Below, piece after piece: positions 25,622 to 38,760 of a stretch of DNA of 64,000 bases. Position 1 is the first letter of the stretch; each line of letters begins with the position of its first letter. Source of the stretch: Ascaris suum (taxonomy: Eukaryota > Nematoda > Chromadorea > Rhabditida > Ascarididae); contig CM024183.1 of assembly GCA_013433145.1 (NCBI GenBank), forward strand, positions 4,210,001 through 4,274,000. The letters run 5' to 3'. Below the pieces are notes generated by a model. The model was not told the DNA's origin. It did not search any database and worked only from the letters and a program-made list of their open reading frames with translations. The position numbers were made by a program, and so were the translations under genes.

Positions 25622-28600
25622 ATGTTGAGAGGAGTACATCTTTTTGCATCGGTTGAGCGTAGAATTCTCAAACGTAGCATTATTCTAACGGCTAAAGCAT
25701 CTACTGCACCGAACACGGTAATTCTTTGCATCACTAGATTTTTTTTGTTTTATTTATTTATTTTATTTCATAAAAACGTAAAACACTTACTAGAAGCCAT
25801 TCGAGGATGATATCAAAACGTGTGAACTGGTTTCTTCGTTGATTTTAGCATTGCAACGAGCGCAGCTGTAATTTTATCACCAAAAAGCTCCCGAATTATT
25901 CCCATAATAGCGTCCTTTTCGAAATTTCTATAATTTTGCAGCACAACGAATTTGTCTATCATTGCGAATGATAGTTTAGAAACAAGTCGTCAGTCAAGTA
26001 AAACGAGGCATTGTTCATTTTTTCCCTTATATCCGCCGTCATCATACCACTTCGTGTCATTGATGGATGTTTTTTTATGCGATCCGCTCAATTGGCAACA
26101 AAGAGTCATATCAATTACTGCTGAGAATTTTCTATCGGCATATGTTTTTGTTAATGACTATGGAGGTCATTTTTAAAGAAGAAGGATTTTGTGAGTGGAG
26201 GGTATTTGGGATTTCATTTCCTTCTAAAGAGGTCTTCTTTAGATTTTCCTCATGTCGCTTTTAATATTGCTTACTTAATGAGAAGATTCTTTTAGCGCTT
26301 CGTTTAGTCATTTACGTCTTCGTAGTTAACGTTTCAAAGTCCTTTTGCCCCACTTTTCCATCTTGCTGTAATATTTTTTTCCCAACAATTCTGTTAGCGT
26401 TTCGAGATCGCAAATTCTCTAGGAATTTATTTCTTTAGCTTAACTTTACGAGCCACATAGTGAAAGTGAAATCTCAATAGGGCTGAGTGACCGCCACCTC
26501 TCCCTCCCTGGATCCATCCCTCTTCCAGCCTCTCGAGCTACAACTATCTCGAGGTCAAGTTGTAATATTTGGCATTTTTACAAAATAACCGCATTCACAC
26601 ACTTAGTAAGCCTTAAAATGATTGAAAACTTGAGCGATGACGAGAGGAGGTTATCCTCAAACATTATTTTCAATGTCTATGGCGCTTATTTTAGGAAAAT
26701 CAAAATTTGTAGGCCATTGAAAGAAGCAATTCTACTTCTGAAATTCAAGTTTCATTATATAAAATGTGACTTCTTGACTTGCCAGTTAATGAGCCACAAA
26801 CTCAAAATTATTGAGCTGTAACAAACTCAAAATTATTGAGCTGTAACAAACTCAAAAATCAAAATTATTGAGCTGTAAACTTTCTCTAATAATTTTACGT
26901 GAAATTTTGCAAAAGACATGCCGCAAATTTTAGGTAAAACTAGTAAATCCGGAAATTTTTTATCAATAAAAGGAAATGATGAGTCCATATGCGATTGGAA
27001 TCTGTAAACACCAAAAAATGAATATTTCTTCGATTTTGATTGAAAAATCGCTAATCGATTATCGTCATTATCGAAGATGTCATTGATTGTCACAAATAAC
27101 TCCAATACGGAACTGGTTTCATATATTTCTTGGAATACACTCAATTTCGAATAAAATATTTCTGCGTTAAATGGTTCATTGGAAAAATTTGAGTCCCCGT
27201 TTGAAAATTAATTAACGCAACAATTTTCTCTCCCACTGTCACGCTTCTACCATTAGTGGAAAGCAAAATAGAGTGAAATAACTGAGCTTTCTAAATGTTA
27301 TTTGCTGAGTGACTCTTTATTAGCTATTCCCTTTGCTGAACTAATTTGCCCTCTCGAGTAAATACGTTTCAGCATCGAAAAATGTCCAATAAATGCCCTA
27401 TTTTGTTGCTCTTGCGCATAGCACAAGCGCATTCGTGCGCATCTACCACACCGTATGCGGTTGGAATCCGTATGGGATTGGGACCTTCAAAAAATGCTAT
27501 TCATGCTATGTAAGAAAAAGGAACTATTTCCTTTAGCGTTCATAGAACGGTTGCCACCATAAATTCTAGTGCTAATAGGAAAATATCGGGTTAAACGCTC
27601 ATTCATTCACTGAAATATTCCGCTTATAGGCTGCTGACATCCCTCATGCGACGAAGGCAAGCTTCATCAGAGATTTGGACAACAACAGAGCAAAGTTCAA
27701 TGTTGACGCCAGTAAGCTTCGCAACAGAAAATTCCTTTTGATTTTTTTTTTCATTTCAGGAAATTATTTGCAACAGAAAAATTTTCAATGTTCACGGCTC
27801 TTTTCTACTTTTTTCCTCAACACTTTTTAAACTTTTATTAAAACTTTCGTCTATTAAGACATTGAGATATTTTAAGGTAACTTCAGTATGTTCAAAGAGT
27901 TCCTAAGTTATTTACTAATCTGCTAGTAACCAAACTTATTATCCGTCATTCATCTTTTCAGAGAAAAGTGACGCAATGAAATCGATATATCTTTTTACTA
28001 TTAGAGACATTCTATGATGGAAATGAAAGCGAGCAGCACTTTTGATTGATGAGTGCGGAGCTGTTTTTTTTTTTTTTTTTTGTTTTGCTAAGCGACGTGC
28101 ATCTGAGAGCGTGTCTGGTCTGTTTGGTATGCTCCCAGAGCGAAATATGTGAGAATTTTGTGATTACACTAAATTCGACGCTCGTTTCAGTTCGTTGCAT
28201 ATCTGATGCCATCGCTCGATCACATCTCAGAGACTGTGCACTATACCTTAATTGTCGTTTAAGTACCTACTCTATCCCATTGCACAAGAAACACAAATAA
28301 CGTTCAAATTCGTTAGACATGTTCAGGTGGCGAGCAGTCCATTCCTACCTTCGATTAGATGATTTAGCAACGGCAAAATCCGAGCTTTTTTCTAAAGAGT
28401 CATTCGGCTTTATATAGCATCGAATATGTTTGCTCGAATTTCAACCATGCACGCTTTGTTCAGATAGCGGTCTTAAACCAACACCGATGCAAAGACACTT
28501 CCTTGTGCTCACTCGACTTTACAGAAGCCGAAGTGAAATCCCCGAATACGTCGCGTTAGTGTTTTATTTAGTTCGCTCTTTCTTATTTCATTCAGCAACC

Positions 28601-29172
28601 TTTATATAGTGTTCGAAAAGTATCATCAATGGAATCATTCAGCACTCTTCACAGCTCAAATTCAACTGCTTTAAGTGCTTTAGGCGAATTGCTACACCAT
28701 CCGGATCAGCAATTTGCACCACTCGGTTCATCAATGTTTTCTTATCAATGGCCCTTTGTGCTATGAGAGCGAAGATTAGCATCCACTCGGAACACTTCTT
28801 TTTAACGATCATCACACATTAATGCTTCTTGTATTCGATGTTTTGTTTCTTTGACGCATAGGCTTTCACTTGGAACCACTATACAAACCTATTTTATATT
28901 GAAGTTTATGATGATTTCACAACTTGTGCACCATATAAGAATTCCCATCGCGAAAATATCAGTCAACCTCACCAATGCTCAGAGGGTTGATTTGCAGCAG
29001 TGGAACAATGATGCGAATGCACAATCGAATGCGAGTGGTGTTTATTTTCGCAGGTATTGCCCTTTTCTATACGATCTTCCTATGCTTCGAGAAAGCGATG
29101 GCACTCAAAGTGCAAAAGGATAAGGTCGAAGGTCGTGATGTGAACCTCACCGAGAGAATCAGAAAGTCGTAA
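25622..29172 (+). CDS. FAM162 / DUF1075 mitochondrial membrane protein, copy 1
   Basis: Four exons: 25622-25717, 27630-27711, 28464-28554 and 28998-29172 (TAA), all joined in phase, giving 147 residues. Residues 1 to about 32 (MLRGVHLFASVERRILKRS...) are Arg/Lys-rich and amphipathic, like a mitochondrial presequence. Exon 3 carries the family core: KPT and QRxFLVLT, then SEIPEYV. Exon 4 has MHNRMRVV followed by one membrane helix (about residues 102-121, FIFAGIALFYTIFLCFEKA) and a charged tail. Human FAM162A has the same order: KPTDWQKK, EIPE, NKMRV, then a helix. FAM162A (HGTD-P) is a mitochondrial protein induced by hypoxia and linked to cell death; the role in nematodes is unknown. The HIG1 gene starts about 1.5 kb downstream. 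The ATG at 29008 could be mistaken for the start of a 54-residue micropeptide gene, but the phase join shows it lies inside the last exon. Confidence 0.85.
26796..26877 (+). repeat. 25-bp tandem repeat, three copies, in an intron of the FAM162 copy 1 gene
   Basis: The unit ACAAACTCAAAATTATTGAG plus CTGTA occurs at 26796-26820 and 26821-26845 without change. It occurs again at 26846-26877 with a 7-base insertion after ACAAACTCAAA. The near identity implies a recent expansion. Confidence 0.95.
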
Positions 29173-30696
29173 ACGAACCGAAGCATCTTCGAAACACTTT
29201 TATACAATTGGTGTATTGCAACAGCGCCTCAGTTTTCTATAAATGCTGTTTTTATTCGTCCGTCCACTGTTAGTTCAGCATTGTTCGTGGAAGCGAAAGG
29301 ATGTGTCATATCTGCTTCTACTCTTCAAAGGGGTCTTTCCCACCAAGTATTAACCTGAATGGGCTGCATCATCACACGATGACTTAATTTTTGGCTTCAT
29401 TAGAAAGGAAGTATTGTGCTTACCTTATCCAATCCCTTCCTAAACGCTTTTCTTAGGTTCGCATATATTTATGATGCTGCAATATTTCGTCGAAAAGCCA
29501 CTGAAAAATTCGCTCTTACACTCTTAGGAAAAGTCGCTTAGAAGAGGTTTTTCAATCGATGCTTGCAATGATGCAGTGGACACATACATACGAGTGTATG
29601 CTCTCTCGGGTGTGTCTTACCTCATTGTCCATAATTCCCACACCACTTGCTTCGTCATGCAGGATCGCCCCCGAATCCTCCCATTTTTTGGATTTTAGCA
29701 GCGAGGATTGAAACGCTTCCACTGATATTCTTTAATGTGCGCGAAAGTAGCATCGTCTACATGCAAACGTTACCAGAGCTAACTATTTAGAACATATAAC
29801 GGCATATGTAGGTTCCATTCTTGAAGAATTGACGTGATTTCGATACAAAAGATTCATTCAAAAGTCAAACACATTCACCGTACTGTATGCAAATCGATCT
29901 TATCACAAATACCTTGAGTAGAACAGGAATTCAAACGCTGCCTGTTCAGCGGGAAGAAGCAAAGTGGGGATTTATAGAATGCAATAGAAAATTTCGTTTT
30001 GTTCATTTTGCAATTCCTCTCTTCAGTATTCTTCGTTGTGCCTACACTCAGCGTTGTTCATATTCTTCACTGTATTTCAGTTTTGAATTTTAATTAGGGC
30101 TCGATGATATGCTCATATGTAAATAGCACTTAAGCACTAGCTATTTTGGGCGTTCACGAATTGGATTTTATATTTATTTTCGATTAATTGCTGATCGACG
30201 ATTTTGTTATTATTCTCGAGTCACGTCGCAGCTAACTAAAATAAAAATTTTTTTCAATGTTGTTGCGTTGGTTTTCTCGGCCATTGTGCATTTCTTGGCT
30301 GACATTATTGTCGTATCTTCTACGGCTGATTTTTCATACTCACTCTTGTGCATCTATAAACTTATCTTGTGAAATTTACAATATTGGTTTTGAGCGTATT
30401 TTATATTCGTATTCGAAAATAGTAATGGCCTACAACCGCGACAACTCTTACAATCCGTTTTTCCACTTATCAGACCATTATTTTTTTGAAAGATTCTTTA
30501 AAAATATTTGTGATGGGAGATCGCTTTTGTGGAAATTGAGTTAGTCTTCGTTGTTTTGCGATTATCTTTTGATATAGAGCATTTCGACAGTTGAAAAAGT
30601 CTTCAATGAATGCGTAACGATTATCTTAACGTTCTCAGAAAGCATAAAATAACTGCTTCGATCTCTTTGCAGGTAAAAAATCCTCACACTATCGCT
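29173..30696. other. Spacer between FAM162 copy 1 and HIG1 copy 1
   Basis: About 1.5 kb without a supported separate gene. It includes the FAM162 3' UTR, where TATTGCAACA at 29214-29223 recurs after copy 2. It ends at the acceptor TCTTTGCAG (30664-30672), from which the HIG1 frame is open to the ATG at 30697. A first exon for HIG1 may lie here, but none was convincing. Confidence 0.4.
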
Positions 30697-32270
30697 ATGA
30701 GCTTTCAAACGCACGCTGAAGAGAAATATTCACCGGTATGATTTGAATTTATATTCTATAAACCTCTTCCATTATTAAATCTCAGTTTTATTCACCTGTT
30801 CAATATGGAACAGAATGCAGAATTGATTTTTAGCTGTGAAATCTTTTCTTATTTCAAGATGTGAATAGGAAAAATGATGGAAGGTAATGAATAAATAATG
30901 AAGAGGCTTGCGGGTTCTTAGATTTGTTTCATTCACTTCATCGCACTGAGTACGAAGCTTCCTGTTTGCAAAGAACTTTCTCCTTCGTTTGCAGTATCCA
31001 GCAATCCCAGCAGATATTGCTTACGGATGCGGTAAAACGACAACGGGTGCTGCGAAGTCCGGTCTCTGGCAGCGTGCCACAGGCAATCCGGTCGCTCTCC
31101 TAGGCTTAGGCCTTACTGGTGCGGCTCTTCTGGGTATGATGCAAAAAGCGTTCGTTGGAGACAAGTTTGGAGCGCAACGATTCATGAGGTGAACGCGTTC
31201 AAGTACATATACTAGTGCACAAATGTTTTATCAGCCTGTAACAATTGGCGGCGTCAGTTTTGGAAGCTGCACATGATTCCTCTCAAGTTCTACGATGAGA
31301 GCCTTTGAAGGGAGATTCTGTTGGTGTTTTGGAAGAGGATTCTGAATTCAGCTGAGGCGTAAGTAACCACTGCTATAAACATGCTAAAGAAGTGGACGTG
31401 TCTTGATGTGGTGGTTATCTGTTAATACTATATGAAATGCGATGTGTAGCGAGAGAAAGTGCACTAAACCGTTCGATATTGTTCTTTTCAGTGGCGGGTC
31501 TCAATCATCTTCCAACAACGCTTTGTTTTCTTGATTTCAGTAGGTTAACTGAGTGTCTATAGTTTCCACCAAGAAATGACAAAACTTTGATATGCGAAAA
31601 TTTGGTGGATACACTTTATACTGTAGGCTCACACCGTATACCATCTTTCACGTTGATCCGTCGTGCTCGAAACGAATTGTATGGTTTCAATTGCACTAAA
31701 AATTGCACACTCTTTGTATCAATCCGATGTTATCCATTTATGATGTGCTTGTTTTTTATTATTGCTCCAGCCAATCATTGACGTCTAAAAAAGGTCCGCC
31801 TTTTATGGCGGCCTCTGCAAAACAAAGAATTCGCCTGACATATAACGCACGCAAGTATTGGTCGCTTTTAAATGTATATGATCCCTTGCCGAATTAATGG
31901 ATCAGAGTGGATGATGTGTACACGAGATCAATACGAAAAATTCTCAAATACCTATCAAATTTCCTTATATAGTTTAAGTGATTTTTCACCTCGAGCTATC
32001 GGACAGACAGATTCATTCATACGTAAGAACAGACATAATTCTCCCATAATTTGTCCAGCAGGTGCAAATTTACGAGAGCACATAAAATCCAGTTTGATGA
32101 TAATCCAACTCATCCATATCAATCGAACGGTATTATTATATTTCGTTGAATTCAGATACCGTATTATGGCTCAATTCTTCACCGTAACAGCATTGGTCGC
32201 TGGAGTGACGTTATTTGGTGTGACATATCAATCGAGAGAGGATATTAGAGAACGCGCTAATCACCACTGA
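30697..32270 (+). CDS. HIG1-domain mitochondrial inner-membrane protein, copy 1
   Basis: Exons: 30697-30735 (frame open from the acceptor at 30672), 30995-31188 and 32156-32270 (TGA). The phases join to give 115 residues from the ATG at 30697. The 5' exon, counted from its acceptor, is 21 codons (VKNPHTIAMSFQTHAEEKYSP minus its last residue is shared in layout with copy 2), exactly the length of the matching exon in copy 2, so an additional upstream first exon is possible. The core starts PAIPADI, then NPVALLGLGLTGAALLG is membrane helix 1 and FFTVTALVAGVTLFG is helix 2. Between them, QRFMRYRIMAQ gives Q-x3-R-x-R-x3-Q, the pattern of the HIGD2/Rcf1 class, whose members help assemble and modulate respiratory complex IV. 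HIGD1A in mammals is hypoxia-induced. ATTAAA at 32347-32352 may be the poly(A) signal. Copy 2 lies at 55.6-59.5 kb. Confidence 0.85.
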
Positions 32271-34233
32271 GGAGTATGGAAGCATTTGGCCACTTTATGG
32301 ATGTGTAACTGCATCAACTGCAACACTTTCGATTCATTCAAATAGCATTAAATGCGTCTATCCTTTTTGTTGAGGTATACATACATATGGGTCTCTCCAA
32401 CGTAAGTATATATTTGTCTTTGATAAAATTCCTCGTTTAATTTGGGAACAACTATGAATAGTTGATGTAATATTAATATAAGCTGCTAATGGACTTGTTT
32501 GAAATACACTTTGATCATTACAGTAAGATACAGGTAATAAGTATGAACGTTGCTGAACTGTTGTAATACAGGCGACACTCAAAAAATTTCTCATCTGTGG
32601 TAATTTTTGAACATCGGCCATGTCTTAAGAGGTTCGCACCAAGTGCATGTACGTATTATGTTGTGGTATATCGTTGGTGAAGTCTGTTGCCGGGTTGTGT
32701 AGTCAAATTTTTGTTGTGGATTTTTGCAGTCCCACTTTAGGCCATAAATATTTGCAGGTAGGTACTACATTGGCCAGTAGAAGTGAAGTTCTTCAGTAAT
32801 TTGAGATTATTGTATTTTGATTTTGTGGGCGACAGAATTCGTTACACCTCTGTTCGTTCATTTATCAGTAATTTTTTGAAGAGATCACTTCAAAGATTGT
32901 GCGCACTGAATATATGGGTAATCTGTTTCCTGCTTTTCTTTATTAGCTCCTTCCTTCGCTTGAAGGTTCCTAGCTCTTTTCGGCTGAGATAAAATAGTGA
33001 ATTTCAAAGTTGAAACTTAATTTCGATTTCTTCGAAATAATGCGTTTTCGAAGATGCAATAATTGTTCCGTAAGATAAGTCGAAAAAATAGAAAGAAAGG
33101 CTGTCGTCTTCATTCTTTCTCTGTCTTTTTTTCGAACGTTTCTCTTCCTCTATAATCACGAATGAAGCGAATATGTGTTCGTTTGCTAATGCTGGCATTG
33201 CACTGAATTCAATCATTGGCTGAATATTTTATTCAAGAAATTGGCGGAGTGTACCCGCAGATACGATCGATGATTTTCAGTTGCCTTCATTAAGTAATGA
33301 ACGCTTTCATAACTGGTTGTGTGAAAATACACAAATATTGTTTTGCATTGCCTTTATTGTGAGCCAAGATATGATGGTGTAAACAACGAATGTACTGGAC
33401 TTTTAAAGAGAATATTGGGAGCACGAAATATTCGAACTATAACTGAGAGATTCTAGCAGTAACTTGCTCCAATCTACATAGACTTCACCCTCAAACTAAA
33501 AAATTGAGGAAACGGTAAAATATCATCCACTAATCTATAAAATTATTGAACTGTTGGTTAAAATAAAAATAATGACGTATTTGAAGGCGAGGGGACGTTG
33601 AAGCCACCCCCTTATATTCTGGCGTTGGAATGTCATCTAAGCTGAATCATTTGTGAAGAAGAAAAAAGTTATGAGAGTGCTGCTTGAAGTACTGCAACTG
33701 GTTAGGCAATTGAAGAGCATCTCACTAATGCTTTCTTAAGCAACACTGCCAAGTAAACACCTCAATGGGGATAATTCTAAGAACAGAGGAGTTAGGAAAG
33801 CTCGAGGGAAGTCGAATGTGGAGGTGGAATGTCTATATCTCGATTCCAAGAAGATTTCTGTAAATAGAACAAACTTCTTCGCAAAGAATGATCTCTATCA
33901 CACAATTCACTTCAAGGTTTCTACCATCCCAAATGTATTCAATACCTCTTGGCGGTTGTTATGAATCATCGAACAAGAGTTTCAACTGTATAAATAACTC
34001 CGTATAAACCTGTCTTGCAATAATTTGACATTTCAATCAGCTGATTGTATAATTGCTGGCATTACTTACAAATTGCTCAGGTACACTGGTCGACTTTCAC
34101 GTCTCTTGAGCGATGTGAATTTCATTGCATTATTACCAAACTTTTCGTCTTCTCTTTTTCGTTTGAAGCCACCCAAGTCGAATATTACAAAGCTTAACCT
34201 TCCGACGCAAGTCGAAGAACGCGCTGCAGGAGA

Positions 34234-34253
34234 TGGCACATTATGCGCTTTTG
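34234..34253 (+). repeat. Copy 2 of a dispersed 20-bp motif
   Basis: It reads TGGCACATTATGCGCTTTTG and differs from the other two full copies only at positions 7 and 8. Confidence 0.6.
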
Positions 34254-34787
34254 TAATTTCGCTTATTATGCTAGGAAGTTCCATAGGTGCAACAAAAACG
34301 AAAAAAGTACTGCCGCTCATAATTAGGGGCGTTCATCGGTGCGTTTGTTCATTTGCTTCTTTGGTAATAGGGTATTGCAGCATTGCAGCATTCTACGAAC
34401 AGATGGCTCCAAACTTCCTTGCAACCAAAACTTGCATACATAATGAGACCACCTGGCGACCGATAACTCACCACACCCTTATCCAACAAGCTTACATATT
34501 TTATAAGACTTAAAATGAGCGGACTTCCGCTCACCCAGCCAGTCACTTTTGGCCAATTCTTTGACGGACCGTTTCGCTTAAAATGCCAACAGATATAGCC
34601 GCGGTAATAGTTAGATCAATGCATATATTTTACTCAAATATATTATGCGACTTCTCAAACATTTGCTCGCTCAAATAAACCACGATTTCCTGCTCAAAAC
34701 CACTGGCATTTATTGCTGTTTTATTTGAAGCCCCTCAATGCTTAATCACAAAGGTATTTACAAGGAACACTTAATCATAGACGTAGA

Positions 34788-34902
<115 letters not shown>

Positions 34903-36921
34903 ATTTATTTGTTTATACCCGACCATACAGAACGTCTCAAAAATTTGTTGCACTGTCTTCTCTATTTGTGTCGTTTTTAAGTGTTCATCAATCACACACA
35001 TTCGAATTCACACCTCAAACCGTCTACCGCTACGTTTTGCATCCGTTCTAAGGGCGTTCAACAAATTCTTTTGATGAATTATTCGTCTTCCGTGATGACG
35101 ATCGTGCATTTCTTCTCAGAAACCCATCACCGACTCATTCGAGTTAAATGTAAATAAAAGTCTGCCGAACTTCGCTCTTCTCACGTGTCATAGAAACAAC
35201 AGCCGTAACGTTGTTTTTGATCATATGATTTATTATTTCTGCACTAAAGCCATCAAGTTATTTTGCATCAATTCAACTGTCACTTAACACTCATAAATAG
35301 ACAAAAACAACAGTGTTCGCTTCCAAAGAATTTTGTTCGAGTTCGTGGATATTCGAATTTCAAAGAATTTGCATGGCCTCTCGATTCTTGGAGGTCTAAG
35401 AACCGAGGCGAGGGGAAGTGAGTGTGGGGCGAGCGGTTTTCGCAACAAAAATATCAACAGTGATCGCGGATAGCGCCGGTCCCGAAGGTAGTTTTTTTCG
35501 GCGACCTCTGTGTTAAGGGGAACCTCGATTTGTCCATGAATTTGGGTATTCGAATTTTCATTCGAACTCCTCTTAAGGCCTGCTATTTTGAAGGATCCGC
35601 TGTCGTCGACTTCCCGAATTTGAGGACGAAGTCGGTTCTCTTTCAGAACGGTCCTGGTTCACGATACTGCCCCATTTTCTAGGTTCCGAATGGCAACACT
35701 ATATGACAAGCTGTAAATGAATTTCAAACTTCGAACAGTGCCATCGACCTGGCTTTGCTTTAATAGCAATGGATGCAGCTTCACTATTTAACAACGTCCT
35801 ACGTCCTGACTTTACTACCGCTTCGCTGCACAAGAGATTGTATTCGCCACCAATTCTCATCTATTTAATTCGTGGTCTTATTCTCCGCTCCTATTCTCTT
35901 AGGCTTCTCCACTCCTCTTCTGTCGACACGCCTCCCTGGTTCCGATCATTCTTCACATTCACGTCACGTTTTTTTTTCAACGAAGCTTCTCCTCCTATCA
36001 TGACCTCACTCCTATAACGATCCTTGCATGAGCAACATGTTCGTGCCGGCCGCTCAAAGCTTTGAAATGAGCATGCCTAAAGATATGACACCTATGTTGC
36101 TTACTCTTCACATCCGAGTTTACTTAGAAAATAAACAAGGTAAGTCTTCCAAGAGTTACAGAGATCTTACAGTACCTCGAGATGAGACAGAAAGAAGGCT
36201 AGGCACACTGTAAGGCCAAGTCAATCAGCCTACTGCACAGATGAAGTAGTATGAGTGAACCACTGTGTGGTCTGTCTTTTCTGTCCTTCAAGATTTCTTT
36301 TCACTTTCTGTCAATCAAAGCAAGAATTTGAATTTTTTATTCAATTTTGCTTCCCTTGCGCCTACACAATGTTGGCAACACCCTCCCCATCATCCAGGTT
36401 TGTGAAGACCGCTTTTCCGGCACACCGTAGCTGTGATTTACTTTGTTGCCCTTTCTAGCATCATTTTTGCAAAGATCACATTTGCGGTGCACTTTGGCTG
36501 CCCTTTACTTTGTTGCCCTGTCTGGCACGATTTCTGCAAACCTCCCACGCTTACAGCTCCTCATGTTTGCAATCCCCAGTACCTCCCACTATGTCCCAGT
36601 CCCCCCCCCCCTCCCGTTCCCACTATGCTCGCAAATTCTTTCAGTGCAAAGCTTGGGAACCTCTCTCACCTAACATATCTCCGAACTTCCTACCATCTCC
36701 GTAACCTGCCAACCCCCCCCCTCCACCCCCATCCTGTCCATCACTTTGCAAAGATCGCACTTGCAAGCCTCAATTTATGCTGGGAACTGCCGAAGGAACA
36801 GTTGGGGGTGTTGGATTCATCATAGGGCCTCAATGGCGAGCAGTATAGTATCGCGTGAGACCATTTCTTTTCGTCTCGGTGAGCTCGTTATGAACGTTGG
36901 TAAGAAGACCAACTTAAAATA

Positions 36922-37194
36922 ATGGCAATCTATGCTCCCACAACTGCATCTGACGACGAGGAAGTCGAACGTTTTTACGAAAAATTGAAGGGCGTTTTTC
37001 AAAGAAAGTCGACCTCTACGGTAATGCTCGGTGATTTTATCGTAAAGCTGGGGACAAGGGGGAGATATATTGGCAACCTCGGAATTGGAAAAAGAAACGG
37101 AAGAGGCAGGAGACTCGCTGACTTCGCCGAGTCCGGTAAGCTGTATGCTATGAATTCTTTCTTCAATAAAAGGCTAGGAAGGCGCTGGATCTGA
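36922..37194 (+). pseudogene. Endonuclease fragment of the RTE element
   Basis: About 90 codons are open to a TGA at 37192-37194. IYAPTTASDDEEVERFYEKL and the GDF motif near 37030 match the APE-like endonuclease of RTE elements. The usual GDFNAK reads GDFIVK here, so the conserved Asn is Ile. The frame breaks downstream. Confidence 0.8.
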
Positions 37195-38107
37195 CGTTCT
37201 TCTAACGGTGCAATGAGGAACGAAATCGATTAGTTTCTTTCAGACAAACGAAGACTGGTGATGGACATAGCCGTAATACCGGAACCGGTCGTATCCTTCA
37301 TTGAGATCACCATCTCTTAAGAGCGAAAGTTACAGTCGATTTCCGAGCAGAAGAAAGATGCCAAAGGAAAGCACTCTGTTGAGAAAGACCCAGACAATTC
37401 GACCCCACCCTCTTCCTGCGAGCAGTTGTAACCGAGAGTTGGGACATTTCTGACAGCGACATAAACACGGAATGTTACAACCTCCTCAAGAAACGCGAGA
37501 AATGTAAATTTGCTGCTGCCGTGAATGTCGTAAAACAACCCTGGAATCGTCTTCGCGCTACTACAACCGGTCTTTTTCGTAGAAGACGAGGAATGACAGC
37601 GAAGGCGATACCTAGATTTGAATAGAAACTGTTAACAAAGAAGATGACAGATTACAAGAGCTATAGGAAAGAGAAATTATGGAAAGCAGCAGAAGAGAAG
37701 ACCAGCTTGAAGAAAGCATGGAGGGAGGTGCAGCTGCATCAGAAAATCCCTATCGCGTTCGTTGAGGAACAGAAGAAAGAATCACCGATCGAAAAGGGAT
37801 GGAAGAAATATGCAAAACGTTCTTCTAACAACTGTTCTCGTCGACTGTTCCAGTGAAAGTCGCTGACCTGACGTTGGCCTCGTCTGCTCCGCAGATAACA
37901 CCCAGAGAAATAGAAAAAATGATAGGTACCATGAAGCAAAAGAAGGCCTAATACTGACCGAATATGCACAGAAGAAATCCAAGCTGATGGAGACTTGCTT
38001 ACACAGCTTTGAGTACTCGGTTTTCGTGATATCTAAATTCAGGAAAAATTCCAGCAGAATGGAAAAGCTCACGAACAGCGCTGATACCCAAAAAAAGGAA
38101 CCATGAA

Positions 38108-38760
38108 GACATTCGCAGTTATCGTCCCACGTGCCTGCTATCACATCTCTACAAAGTCTTCATGAGGGTTATCTATAATAGAATAGAATCAACCCTTGAT
38201 GAAAACAAAAGACGAAAAGAGGCAGGCTTTCGAAAATGGTTTTCGACAATTGACCACATATTCCCTCTAACACAGCTAACAGAAAGATACAGAGGATACA
38301 CAGTGCTGCTCTGTCTACTCTTTCTAGACTTCAAGAAAGCCTTCGACTCAGTGAAGCACAGTGCAGTACTCGAAATCTCATCAGGGAGTGGAACCAGAGT
38401 AGGTTCGCGTCATTGAATGTCCATTATCCGATTCACACATCGAAATTACACTCTTTCAAACACCATTAAGAATAAAAACCGGAAGAAGCATAAAACAGGG
38501 AGACATTTGCTCCCCGAAAGCTTTTCCATCACCTCTCGAAGGTATCTTGAGAAAGATGCAGACACAGCAGATGGTTTCAATGTAGATTGCGCAGAACTCT
38601 GGATGTTTTTCTTTGCGAACGACGTGGCACCCTTTGTCAATGACGCAAAGGAATTGCAGCATGCACTGAACAAGTTCAATAAAAGTGCCAAGAAGACTGG
38701 GCTCAGCATACACAGCAAAATGAAGTGGATAAGAATGCACCTTGTCCTCAGATACCCGTG
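38108..38760 (+). pseudogene. Reverse transcriptase fragment of the RTE element
   Basis: It is split over at least two frames. RT motif A is seen as LDFKKAFDSV near 38330-38360. Motif C reads FFANDV near 38609-38626, where an active element has FADD, so a catalytic Asp is Asn. At least one frameshift and a stop interrupt the domain, so the enzyme is dead. Confidence 0.8.

Noticed and set aside
34025..34513. A 162-codon plus-strand open frame
   Set aside because: It has no ATG near its beginning, no family similarity, and the opposite strand is also open over much of it.
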